This document shows positions 27,289 to 36,334 of a stretch of 64,000 nt of DNA, piece by piece. This DNA is from Pseudomonas sp. MAG733B (GTDB lineage: Bacteria > Pseudomonadota > Gammaproteobacteria > Pseudomonadales > Pseudomonadaceae), in the NCBI RefSeq assembly GCF_036884845.1, contig NZ_CP145732.1, positions 1,426,001-1,490,000 on the forward strand. Direction: 5' to 3'. The position numbers and the translations under genes were made by a program. Position 1 is the stretch's first letter; every line of letters begins with the position of its first letter. Below the pieces are notes generated by a model, which saw nothing but the letters and a program-made list of their open reading frames with translations, was not told the origin of the DNA and made no database searches.

Positions 27289-27660
27289 TCAGTCGAGGGC
27301 TTGCACGCGTACCCGCGCGGTGCCGCTCTTGAGCATGCCCAAGCGTTCGGCGGCTTCATGGGACAGATCGATCAGGCGGCCACGAGTATGCGGCCCGCGG
27401 TCGTTGATGCGCACCACGCAGGATCTGTCGTTGTTCAGATTGGTGACCTTCACCCGTGTGCCGAAGGGTAGCTGGCGGTGGGCGGCGGTCATGGAATTCT
27501 TGTCGAAACGCTCGCCGCTGGCGGTGCGTTTGCCTTGGTGTTTGGCGCCGTAATACGAGGCAACGCCGGTTTTGTCGTAGCCGTGCGGGTCGACGATGTC
27601 GTTGCTGGCGCAACCGGCCAACAGAGAGAGCAGGGCGCAGGCGCCGAGTAGACGTTTCAT
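27289..27660 (-). CDS. RlpA-like septal ring lipoprotein
   Basis: 123 residues. The signal peptide ends in the lipobox LLAGC (Cys near residue 19). The rest is a single RlpA double-psi beta-barrel: GVASYYGAKHQGKRTASGE, MTAAHRQLPFGTRVKV and the VRINDRGPHTRGR segment, with the catalytic-type Asp in NDRGP. RlpA proteins cleave peptidoglycan strands lacking stem peptides. The SPOR domain of full-length RlpA is absent, so this is a short paralogue, in the gatB-adjacent place of PA4485 (recalled). The start at 27660 follows a GGGAG about nine bases upstream. Confidence 0.85.
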   Translation of the reverse strand: MKRLLGACALLSLLAGCASNDIVDPHGYDKTGVASYYGAKHQGKRTASGERFDKNSMTAAHRQLPFGTRVKVTNLNNDRSCVVRINDRGPHTRGRLIDLSHEAAERLGMLKSGTARVRVQALD

Positions 27661-27680
27661 TTCAAAGGCTCCCAAAAAAT

Positions 27681-27810
27681 TGTGGCGAGGGAGCTTGCTC
27701 CCGCTCGGCCGCGAAGCGGTCGCAAAATCAGACAATGCATTTGCTGAAAAAATGCGGTGACTGATTTGGGCCTGCTTCGCAGACCAGCGGGAGCGAGCTC
27801 CCTCGCCACA
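27681..27810. repeat. REP pair, TGTGGCGAGGGAGC family with inner arms
   Basis: A 130-base element almost the same in plan as 13748-13878: outer inverted copies and inner GGCCGCGAAGCGGTCGC / GCCTGCTTCGCAG arms. It lies in the gap between the RlpA-like gene and gatB. Confidence 0.85.
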
Positions 27811-27848
27811 GGGAATGGAGCCAGATTTGAAGGCTGGCTCCATTTGCA

Positions 27849-29294
27849 TCAGCCTTCGAGCTTGCTTTTCAGCAATTCGTTCACCTGTTGCGGGTTGGCC
27901 TTGCCTTTGGAGGCTTTCATGGCCTGGCCGACGAAGAAGCCGAACATCTTGCCGCGCTTGGCTTCGTCTGCCGCACGGTATTGTTCGACCTGCTCGGCGT
28001 TGGCCGCGAGCATTTCGTCCAGCACCGCCGAGATCGCGCCGGTGTCGGTCACTTGCTTGAGGCCGCGCTTGTCGATGATCTCGTCCGCGCTGCCTTCGCC
28101 GTTGGCCATCGCTTCAAACACGACCTTGGCGATTTTGCCGGAGATGGTGTTGTCCTTGATGCGCAACAGCATGCCGCCCAGAAGCTCTGCGGAAACCGGC
28201 GACTCTTCGATGTCCAGGCCTTGCTTGTTGAGCAGGCTGCCCAACTCGACCATCACCCAGTTCGCCGCCAGTTTGGCGTCGCCGCCAATGCTTGCGACTT
28301 TCTCGAAGTAATCGGCTTGCTCACGGCTGGTGGCCAGCACGCTGGCGTCGTAGACCGACAGACCGAACTGCTCCTGGAAACGCTCGCGCTTTTGCGGTGG
28401 CAATTCCGGCAGGGTGGCGCGCACGTCGTCGAGGAACGAGTTCTCGATGACCACCGGCAACAGGTCCGGATCGGGGAAGTAACGGTAGTCGTTGGCTTCC
28501 TCTTTGCTGCGCATCGGACGGGTTTCGTCCTTGTTCGGATCGTACAGGCGGGTCTGCTGGATCACTTTTCCGCCGTCTTCGATCAGTTCGATCTGACGCT
28601 GGATTTCGCTGTTGATCGCCTTCTCGATGAAGCGGAACGAGTTGACGTTCTTGATCTCGCAGCGGGTGCCGAACTCGACCTGGCCTTTCGGACGGATCGA
28701 CACGTTGCAGTCGCAACGCAGCGAGCCTTCGGCCATGTTGCCGTCGCAAATGCCCAGGTAACGGACCAGCGCGTGAACCGCCTTGACGTAAGCCACGGCT
28801 TCCTTGGCGCTGCGCATGTCCGGTTCGGAGACGATTTCCAGCAACGGCGTGCCGGCACGGTTCAGGTCGATGCCACTGGCGCCGCTGAACTCTTCGTGCA
28901 GGCTCTTGCCGGCGTCTTCTTCCAAATGCGCGCGGGTGATGCCGACGCGTTTGACCGTGCCGTCTTCGAGGGCGATGTCCAGGTGGCCCTTGCCGACGAT
29001 CGGCAATTCCATCTGGCTGATCTGGTATCCCTTCGGCAAGTCCGGGTAGAAATAGTTTTTACGGGCGAACACGTTGTGCTGGCCGATCTCGGCGTCAATC
29101 GCCAGACCGAACATCACCGCCATGCGCACCGCTTCCTGGTTCAGCACCGGCAGCACGCCGGGCATGCCCAGGTCGATCAGGCTGGCCTGGGTGTTCGGCT
29201 CGGAACCGAACGTGGTGGAACTACCGGAAAAGATTTTCGACCGGGTGGTGAGCTGGGTGTGAATCTCCAGCCCGATCACGACTTCCCATTGCAT
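27849..29294 (-). CDS. gatB: Asp-tRNA(Asn)/Glu-tRNA(Gln) amidotransferase subunit B
   Basis: 481 residues. GatB is the kinase and tRNA-binding subunit of the GatCAB complex, which turns misacylated Glu-tRNA(Gln) or Asp-tRNA(Asn) into the correct form. The N-terminus [24 protein letters not shown] is the family signature in shape, and the C-terminal YqeY-type tail ([18 protein letters not shown]) ends the protein. It is third in a minus-strand gatC-gatA-gatB operon, 10 bases after gatA. Confidence 0.96.
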   Translation of the reverse strand: MQWEVVIGLEIHTQLTTRSKIFSGSSTTFGSEPNTQASLIDLGMPGVLPVLNQEAVRMAVMFGLAIDAEIGQHNVFARKNYFYPDLPKGYQISQMELPIVGKGHLDIALEDGTVKRVGITRAHLEEDAGKSLHEEFSGASGIDLNRAGTPLLEIVSEPDMRSAKEAVAYVKAVHALVRYLGICDGNMAEGSLRCDCNVSIRPKGQVEFGTRCEIKNVNSFRFIEKAINSEIQRQIELIEDGGKVIQQTRLYDPNKDETRPMRSKEEANDYRYFPDPDLLPVVIENSFLDDVRATLPELPPQKRERFQEQFGLSVYDASVLATSREQADYFEKVASIGGDAKLAANWVMVELGSLLNKQGLDIEESPVSAELLGGMLLRIKDNTISGKIAKVVFEAMANGEGSADEIIDKRGLKQVTDTGAISAVLDEMLAANAEQVEQYRAADEAKRGKMFGFFVGQAMKASKGKANPQQVNELLKSKLEG

Positions 29295-29304
29295 GTGTGT
29301 CTCC

Positions 29305-30756
29305 TCAGAAGCCGGTTGGGGTGCGGGTGTGCCAGTCAGTGTTCAGCTGATACTGGTGCGCAACGTTGAGCAAGCGGCCTTCCTGGAAATACGGGGCGAG
29401 CAGTTGCACGCCGACCGGCAGACCGTCGACGAAACCGGCCGGCATGGACAAGCCCGGCAGACCCGCGAGGTTGGCGGTGATGGTGTAGACGTCTTCCAGG
29501 TACGCAGCGACCGGGTCGCTGTTCTTGGCGCCGAGCTTCCAGGCCGGGTTCGGCGTGGTTGGGCCGAGGATGATGTCGACCTCATTAAAGGCAGCCATGA
29601 AGTCGTTCTTGATCAAGCGACGAATCTTCTGCGCCTTGAGGTAATAGGCATCGTAGTAACCGGCGGACAGCGCATAGGCGCCGACCATGATCCGGCGCTG
29701 CACTTCCGGACCGAAGCCTTCGCGGCGGGAGCGTTTGTACAGGTCTTCGAGGTTTTTCGGGTCTTCGCAGCGGTAGCCGAAACGCACGCCGTCGAAACGC
29801 GACAGGTTGGACGAGGCCTCTGCTGGCGCGATCACGTAGTACGCAGGAATCGCGTGCTGCATGTTAGGCAGGCTGATTTCCTTGATCACGGCGCCGAGCT
29901 TTTCCAGCTCCTTGACGCTGTTGTGGATCAGCTCGGCGATTCGCGGGTCGAGACCGGCGCTGAAATACTCTTTTGGCACGCCGATACGCAGGCCTTGCAG
30001 CGAACCGTTGAGGCTGGCGCTGTAGTCCGGCACGGGTTCGTCGATGCTGGTGGAGTCGTTCGGATCGAAGCCGGCCATACCTTGCAACAATATTGCGCAG
30101 TCTTCGGCGGTGCGGGCCAATGGACCGCCCTGATCGAGGCTGGAGGCGTAGGCGATCATGCCCCAGCGCGAAACGCGACCGTACGTCGGTTTCAGGCCGG
30201 TAAGGTTGGTTAGCGCAGCGGGCTGACGAATGGAGCCACCAGTGTCGGTGCCGGTCGCCGCAGGTAGCAGACGAGCAGCAACGGCCGCCGCCGAACCGCC
30301 GGACGAACCGCCTGGAACGTATTCCAGATTCCAAGGGTTTTTCACCGCGCCGTAGTAGCTCGACTCGTTGGCCGAACCCATGGCGAATTCGTCCATGTTG
30401 GTCTTGCCCAGGGTCACGGCCCCGGCAGCGGCCAGCTTGGCGACGACAGTGGCGTCGTACGGTGCTTTGAAGTTGTCGAGCATCTTCGAGCCGCAGCTGG
30501 TGCGGATGCCCTGGGTGCAGAACAGGTCTTTGTGGGCGATCGGCGCGCCGAGCAGGGCGCCGCTCTCACCATTGGCCCGGCGTGCGTCGGCGGCTTTCGC
30601 CTGCGTCAGCGCAAGGTCTTCGGTGAGGCTGATGAAACTGTTGAGCTGTGGATCGAGCTGGGCGATGCGCGCCAGCAGGACTTTGGTCAGCTCTTCGGAG
30701 GAAAACTTTTTATCGGCGAGTCCGCGGGCGATCTCGGCCAGAGTCAATTGATGCAT
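29305..30756 (-). CDS. gatA: Asp-tRNA(Asn)/Glu-tRNA(Gln) amidotransferase subunit A
   Basis: 483-residue amidase-signature enzyme that releases ammonia from glutamine for the transamidation. The catalytic triad is visible: Lys76 in AHKDLF, cis-Ser151 in GGSSGGS (149-155) and nucleophile Ser175 in DTGGSIR. It is the middle gene of the operon, 16 bases after gatC. Confidence 0.96.
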   Translation of the reverse strand: MHQLTLAEIARGLADKKFSSEELTKVLLARIAQLDPQLNSFISLTEDLALTQAKAADARRANGESGALLGAPIAHKDLFCTQGIRTSCGSKMLDNFKAPYDATVVAKLAAAGAVTLGKTNMDEFAMGSANESSYYGAVKNPWNLEYVPGGSSGGSAAAVAARLLPAATGTDTGGSIRQPAALTNLTGLKPTYGRVSRWGMIAYASSLDQGGPLARTAEDCAILLQGMAGFDPNDSTSIDEPVPDYSASLNGSLQGLRIGVPKEYFSAGLDPRIAELIHNSVKELEKLGAVIKEISLPNMQHAIPAYYVIAPAEASSNLSRFDGVRFGYRCEDPKNLEDLYKRSRREGFGPEVQRRIMVGAYALSAGYYDAYYLKAQKIRRLIKNDFMAAFNEVDIILGPTTPNPAWKLGAKNSDPVAAYLEDVYTITANLAGLPGLSMPAGFVDGLPVGVQLLAPYFQEGRLLNVAHQYQLNTDWHTRTPTGF

Positions 30757-30772
30757 TGCAGGCTCTTTCCCT

Positions 30773-31060
30773 TTAGTCGATGACTTTCGGAACCAGGTAC
30801 AGGCCGTTTTCGACCGCTGGTGCGATGGACTGGTAAGCCTCGCGGTTATTGGTCTCGGTCACGACGTCTGCGCGCAGGCGCTGGCTGGCTTCCAGTGGGT
30901 GGGCGAGCGGTTCGATACCGTCGGTATTGACCGCCTGCATTTCGTCGACCAGCCCGAGAATGCTGTTGAGGGCCGAAGTGATGTGTGGAAGATCGGCATC
31001 ATTGAGGCCAAGACAGGCCAGATGAGCGATTTTTTCCACGTCGGAGCGTTCTAGCGCCAT
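30773..31060 (-). CDS. gatC: Asp-tRNA(Asn)/Glu-tRNA(Gln) amidotransferase subunit C
   Basis: 95 residues, the small subunit that wraps around GatA and GatB. The start [19 protein letters not shown] and the [31 protein letters not shown] C-terminal region (shortened here) fit GatC. It is the first gene of the operon and is divergent from mreB across 211 bases, which must hold both promoters; no clear consensus pair stood out. Confidence 0.94.
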   Translation of the reverse strand: MALERSDVEKIAHLACLGLNDADLPHITSALNSILGLVDEMQAVNTDGIEPLAHPLEASQRLRADVVTETNNREAYQSIAPAVENGLYLVPKVID

Positions 31061-31259
31061 TGGGATTCTCCAGTGGAAAACAAAACGGACGGCGTCCGTG
31101 TGTTAGATTGTCGGAACACTACCGCACTTCTACGGTCATAAGGCCGCGATTGTGGGGCTTGGTGCACAGAAAAGCGGCCAATTTAACATATTGGCGCCTT
31201 GCCCAAAATCCCTGTCGTTGTTAGAGTTTGCCGCACTTTTTTACCCACGCGTTGCCTAG

Positions 31260-32309
<1,050 letters not shown>

Positions 32310-32342
32310 GTCGCCGGATCGCCTCTATGCTGTTGAGCGCGC

Positions 32343-32366
32343 AGGCGGCACTTTGCAGTGCTGCCT
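32343..32366 (+). other. Stem-loop between mreB and mreC
   Basis: AGGCGGCACT and AGTGCTGCCT form a 10-base stem with one G-U pair and a short loop, 33 bases after the mreB stop. No T-tract follows directly. It could stabilise mreB mRNA against degradation or lower read-through to mreC, matching the need for more MreB than MreC. Confidence 0.45.
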
Positions 32367-32415
32367 GTTCGCGTTTATCTTCTGTCAGTCTGCATCCAGG
32401 CCGGTTTGCTGCCGT

Positions 32416-32457
32416 ATGAATAAAGAGAACATTTGCCTGGGAGGAGCGGCTTATTAA
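32416..32457 (+). CDS. Possible 13-codon leader ORF overlapping the mreC start
   Basis: ATG at 32416 opens a frame that encodes MNKENICLGGAAY and stops with TAA at 32455-32457. The last base of the proposed mreC ATT start codon is the first base of this stop. The ATG has only a weak ribosome site. If it is translated, ribosomes ending here would be placed on the mreC start. Short ORFs arise easily by chance, so this is tentative. Confidence 0.3.
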   Translation: MNKENICLGGAAY

Positions 32458-33613
32458 ACCGCTTTTCACCAAGGGTCCCTCACTGGGCGTGCGCTTGTTG
32501 GTGCTGGTCGTGCTTTCGGTCGCGCTGATGGTCGTCGATGCCCGCTTCACACTGCTCAAGCCAGTGCGTAGCCAAATGTCGCTGGTGCTGATGCAGTCTT
32601 ACTGGATCACCGACCTGCCGCAGCGGCTATGGCAGGGTGTGGCCAGCCAGTTTGGCAGCCGGACCGAACTCGTCGCCGAAAACGAAAAACTCAAAAGCGA
32701 AAACCTGCTGTTGCAGGGGCGCATGCAGAAGCTTGCCTCCCTGACCGAGCAGAACGTTCGGCTGCGCGAGTTGCTCAACTCTTCGGCGCTGGTCAACGAG
32801 AAGGTCGAAGTGGCCGAGTTGATCGGTATGGACCCCAATCCGTTCACCCACCGCATCATCATCAACAAGGGTGAGCGCGACGGTGTGGTTCTGGGTCAGC
32901 CGGTGCTCGATGCCCGCGGCCTGATGGGCCAGGTGGTCGAGTTGATGCCGTACACCTCGCGTGTCCTGCTGCTGACCGATTCCACCCACAGCATTCCGGT
33001 ACAGGTCAACCGTAACGGTCTGCGGGCGATTGCCAGCGGCACCGGTAACCCGGAGCGTCTTGAGTTGCGTCACGTGGCGGACACCGCCGACATCAAGGAA
33101 GGCGATCTGCTGGTCAGCTCCGGCCTTGGTCAGCGTTTCCCGGCGGGTTACCCGGTGGCCACGGTCAAGGAAGTGATCCACGATTCCGGCCAGCCATTCG
33201 CCATTGTCCGCGCAGTGCCGACTGCAGCACTGAACCGCAGTCGCTACCTGCTGCTGGTGTTCAGCGATACCCGTACCCCGGAAGAACGTGCCAACGACGC
33301 CGCGCAGGCTCAGGAATCTCTGGATGCGCAGGGCGGTGGGCCGATCATCCCGGCGACCGTGCCGAAACCGGCAATCGTCCCGGCAATCGTTCCGGCTGCC
33401 GTTGCGGCACCGGCGGCCACTCCAGCAGCCCCGGCGACCGCACCGGCTGCCGCCGCGCCGGTCAAGCCTGCGGCCGCGCATCCAGCCGCGACTAAACCGC
33501 CTGCGACTGCGCCCGCTGCCGCCGCCAAACCACCGGCGGCTCAACCCGCTGTCGTGAAACCTGCTGCCAAACCGCCAGTCTCCGCACCGGCTACCACTGG
33601 GGGACGAGAATAA
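32453..33613 (+). CDS. mreC: Rod shape-determining protein MreC, probable ATT start
   Basis: MreC is a bitopic inner-membrane protein that links MreB to the periplasmic wall-synthesis enzymes. A start at ATT (32453) gives 386 residues beginning with Met in place of Ile, then KPLFTKGPSLGVR, a basic lead before the membrane segment. GGAGGAG ends six bases before it. No ATG, GTG or TTG exists in frame between the upstream stop and that point; the first GTG (32489) lacks a ribosome site and removes the basic lead. A coiled coil (about 65-110) and the MreC beta-domain follow. The last 90 residues are almost pure Ala/Pro with Lys and Val. The stop overlaps mreD by one base. Confidence 0.9.
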   Translation: MKPLFTKGPSLGVRLLVLVVLSVALMVVDARFTLLKPVRSQMSLVLMQSYWITDLPQRLWQGVASQFGSRTELVAENEKLKSENLLLQGRMQKLASLTEQNVRLRELLNSSALVNEKVEVAELIGMDPNPFTHRIIINKGERDGVVLGQPVLDARGLMGQVVELMPYTSRVLLLTDSTHSIPVQVNRNGLRAIASGTGNPERLELRHVADTADIKEGDLLVSSGLGQRFPAGYPVATVKEVIHDSGQPFAIVRAVPTAALNRSRYLLLVFSDTRTPEERANDAAQAQESLDAQGGGPIIPATVPKPAIVPAIVPAAVAAPAATPAAPATAPAAAAPVKPAAAHPAATKPPATAPAAAAKPPAAQPAVVKPAAKPPVSAPATTGGRE

Positions 33614-34104
33614 TGGTCGGTGTCAAAGCCTCCCGGAACGGCTGGATGATCTGGCTGACATTCGCCATCGGCATGCTGCTCAGCGTATCGCCGTTGCCGC
33701 AATTCATGGAAATCCTCCGCCCGCTGTGGCTGGCCTTGCTGCTGGCATTCTGGGCGCTGGCCCTGCCGCAGAAAGTCGGGATGGTCACCGCGTGGTGCCT
33801 GGGCCTGGCTGAAGACGTGCTGTACGGCACGTTGCTGGGCCAGAACGCATTGATCCTGACGCTCATCACTTACTTGGTGCTGGCGCTTCAGCAACGGCTG
33901 CGGATGTTCCCGATGTGGCAGCAGAGTCTGGTGATCCTGGTGATCTTCGGCCTCGCGCAGCTTGTCCAGCTTTGGCTCAGTGCCTTGACCGGCAATCGTC
34001 AGCCAACGCTGGCGCTGGTTTTGCCGGCACTGGTCAGTGCATTGCTCTGGCCTTGGGTCAGCTTCGGTTTGCGCGGGTTGCGTCGACGCTACAAAATCAA
34101 CTGA
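33613..34104 (+). CDS. mreD: Rod shape-determining protein MreD
   Basis: 163 residues with about five membrane segments and little else, typical of MreD, which works with MreC in the elongasome. The ATG overlaps the mreC stop (TAATG). The next gene, maf, follows after 43 bases. Confidence 0.95.
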   Translation: MVGVKASRNGWMIWLTFAIGMLLSVSPLPQFMEILRPLWLALLLAFWALALPQKVGMVTAWCLGLAEDVLYGTLLGQNALILTLITYLVLALQQRLRMFPMWQQSLVILVIFGLAQLVQLWLSALTGNRQPTLALVLPALVSALLWPWVSFGLRGLRRRYKIN

Positions 34105-34147
34105 TTCGGTCAGGCATTTGCCCATACCACGACAGGGAGATGTCTTG

Positions 34148-34744
34148 ATGAAACAGCTGTTCCTCGCCTCTGGCTCGCCGCGTCGGCGTGAACTGCTCAC
34201 GCAGATCGGCGTGCCGTTCACCGCCGTCAGCGCGGACATCGATGAAACCCCTTTGACTGAAGAATCGCCCTCGGCCTATGTCGAGCGTCTGGCGCGCGGA
34301 AAAGCCGCGGCCGGGCGCGACGCAGTTGTGTCCGATGCGGATTTTTGTGTGCTCGGCGCCGACACCGCCGTGGTCCTCGACGGAAAAATTCTTGGCAAAC
34401 CGGTTGATGAAGCCGATGCGTGCGCCATGCTGATGATGTTGTCCGGCAACGAGCATCAGGTGCTGACGGCGATTGCCGTGCTGGATGGCGAGCGTTGCGA
34501 GTCTCGGGTGATCACCAGCCGGGTGCGTTTTCGCCAGATCAGTCGCGATGAAGCGGTAGCCTACTGGGCCAGCGGCGAGCCGCGGGACAAGGCCGGTGGC
34601 TATGGCATTCAAGGATTGGGCGCGGTGTTTGTCGCCGGGCTCAATGGAAGTTACTCGGCGGTGGTTGGACTGCCGCTGTGCGAAACCGCAGAACTGCTCG
34701 GCCATTTCGGCATAACCTGTTGGCAAACCCTTAACGCGCGCTGA
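34148..34744 (+). CDS. maf: Maf-family nucleoside triphosphate pyrophosphatase (YhdE type)
   Basis: 198 residues. Maf proteins hydrolyse nucleoside triphosphates such as dTTP/UTP or modified pyrimidine nucleotides and so keep the pool clean. The signature [12 protein letters not shown] is at the start, and the conserved [16 protein letters not shown] and AGGYGIQG segments follow. The start at 34148 has GGGAG eight bases upstream. It lies between mreD and rng as in many gammaproteobacteria. Confidence 0.92.
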   Translation: MKQLFLASGSPRRRELLTQIGVPFTAVSADIDETPLTEESPSAYVERLARGKAAAGRDAVVSDADFCVLGADTAVVLDGKILGKPVDEADACAMLMMLSGNEHQVLTAIAVLDGERCESRVITSRVRFRQISRDEAVAYWASGEPRDKAGGYGIQGLGAVFVAGLNGSYSAVVGLPLCETAELLGHFGITCWQTLNAR

Positions 34745-34801
34745 GCGTCGTACTGACAAGATGCGGCCATTATCGTGAACATGCCTGAACGAGACCCTGC
34801 C

Positions 34802-36259
34802 ATGAGTGAAGAGATCCTGATCAACATCACGCCGATGGAATCACGCGTGGCGGTGGTCGAAAACGGTGTCCTGCAAGAGGTCCACGTCGAGCGTACGCAA
34901 AAACGCGGGATCGTCGGCAACATCTATAAAGGCAAAGTCGTGCGGGTACTGCCCGGCATGCAAGCGGCTTTCGTCGACATCGGCCTGGATCGCGCGGCGT
35001 TCATTCATGCGTCGGAAATTTCCTTGCGCGAAGGCCCGGCGGTAGAGAGCATCAGTGCGCTGGTGCACGAAGGCCAGAGCCTGGTGGTGCAAGTCACCAA
35101 AGACCCGATCGGCTCCAAGGGCGCACGGTTGACGACGCAGTTGTCGATCCCGTCGCGCTATTTGGTGTACATGCCGCGCACCGCCCATGTCGGCATTTCG
35201 CTGAAGATCGAAGACGAAGCCGAGCGCGAACGCCTCAAGCAAGTGGTCACCGATTGCGTCGCCAAAGAAGGCATCAAGGAAGCGGGCGGATTCATCCTGC
35301 GAACGGCTGCCGAAGGTGCCGGGGCCGATGAAATCCTCATGGACATCCGCTACCTGCGCCGCCTCTGGGACCAGATCAGCGACCAGATCAAAACCATCGG
35401 CGCGCCAAGCGTGATCTATGAAGATCTTGGTCTGGCGCTACGCACCTTGCGTGACCTGGTAAGCCCTAAGATCGAGAAGATTCGCATCGATTCCCGGGAA
35501 ACCTTCCAGAAAACCACGCAGTTCGTCGCCGAGTTGATGCCTGAGATCGCCGATCGTCTGGAACACTACCCCGGCGAGCGGCCGATTTTCGACCTGTACG
35601 GCGTCGAGGATGAAATCCAGAAAGCCCTGGAGCGCAAAGTCCCGCTGAAATCCGGGGGCTATCTGGTGGTCGACCCGGCGGAAGCCATGAGCACCATCGA
35701 CGTCAACACCGGGGCGTTCGTCGGGCATCGCAACCTCGAAGAAACCATCTTCAAGACCAATCTTGAAGCGGCGACCGCCATCGCTCGTCAACTGCGCCTG
35801 CGTAACCTGGGCGGGATTATCATCATCGACTTCATCGACATGGAGGATGAAGAGCACCAGCGCCAGGTGCTGCGCACGCTGGAGAAACAGCTGGAGCGCG
35901 ATCACGCCAAGACCAACATCATCGGCATCACCGAGTTGGGCCTGGTGCAGATGACCCGCAAGCGCACCCGCGAAAGCCTCGAACAAGTGCTGTGCGAGCC
36001 GTGCAATGCCTGCCAGGGACGCGGCAAGCTCAAGACGCCGGAAACCGTTTGCTACGAAATCTTCCGCGAAATCCTCCGCGAGGCTCGCGCCTATCAGGCG
36101 GAAGGCTATCGTGTATTGGCGAACCAGAAAGTTGTCGATCGTCTTCTTGATGAAGAGTCGGGGAACGTTGCCGAACTTGAAGGGTTTATCGGGCGCACCA
36201 TTCGCTTCCAGGTAGAAACCATGTATTCCCAGGAACAATACGACGTGGTGCTGCTCTGA
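34802..36259 (+). CDS. rng: Ribonuclease G
   Basis: 485 residues. RNase G trims the 5' end of 16S rRNA and degrades some mRNAs. The order is an S1 RNA-binding domain (about 35-125, GNIYKGKVVRVLPGMQAAFVDIG in outline), the catalytic DNase-I-like domain with metal-binding Asp in STIDVNTG and IIIDFIDM, then the zinc-link CEPCNACQG. The length and lack of a long C-terminal tail separate it from RNase E. The start is the ATG at 34802 (MSEEILINITPMESRVAV); a GTG at 34775 adds nine unlikely residues. Confidence 0.95.
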   Translation: MSEEILINITPMESRVAVVENGVLQEVHVERTQKRGIVGNIYKGKVVRVLPGMQAAFVDIGLDRAAFIHASEISLREGPAVESISALVHEGQSLVVQVTKDPIGSKGARLTTQLSIPSRYLVYMPRTAHVGISLKIEDEAERERLKQVVTDCVAKEGIKEAGGFILRTAAEGAGADEILMDIRYLRRLWDQISDQIKTIGAPSVIYEDLGLALRTLRDLVSPKIEKIRIDSRETFQKTTQFVAELMPEIADRLEHYPGERPIFDLYGVEDEIQKALERKVPLKSGGYLVVDPAEAMSTIDVNTGAFVGHRNLEETIFKTNLEAATAIARQLRLRNLGGIIIIDFIDMEDEEHQRQVLRTLEKQLERDHAKTNIIGITELGLVQMTRKRTRESLEQVLCEPCNACQGRGKLKTPETVCYEIFREILREARAYQAEGYRVLANQKVVDRLLDEESGNVAELEGFIGRTIRFQVETMYSQEQYDVVLL

Positions 36260-36334
36260 TTCGCTACGTTTTAACTTTTCCTGAACGGCTGGCCTCAGCT
36301 TTTTGCAAAACTTTTGCCATGGGAGCCAACTGAC

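Noticed and set aside
1028..27810. Recurring palindromic repeats as a possible CRISPR array
   Set aside because: Copies are scattered singly or in inverted pairs far apart, not as direct repeats with uniform spacers, and no cas gene is present.
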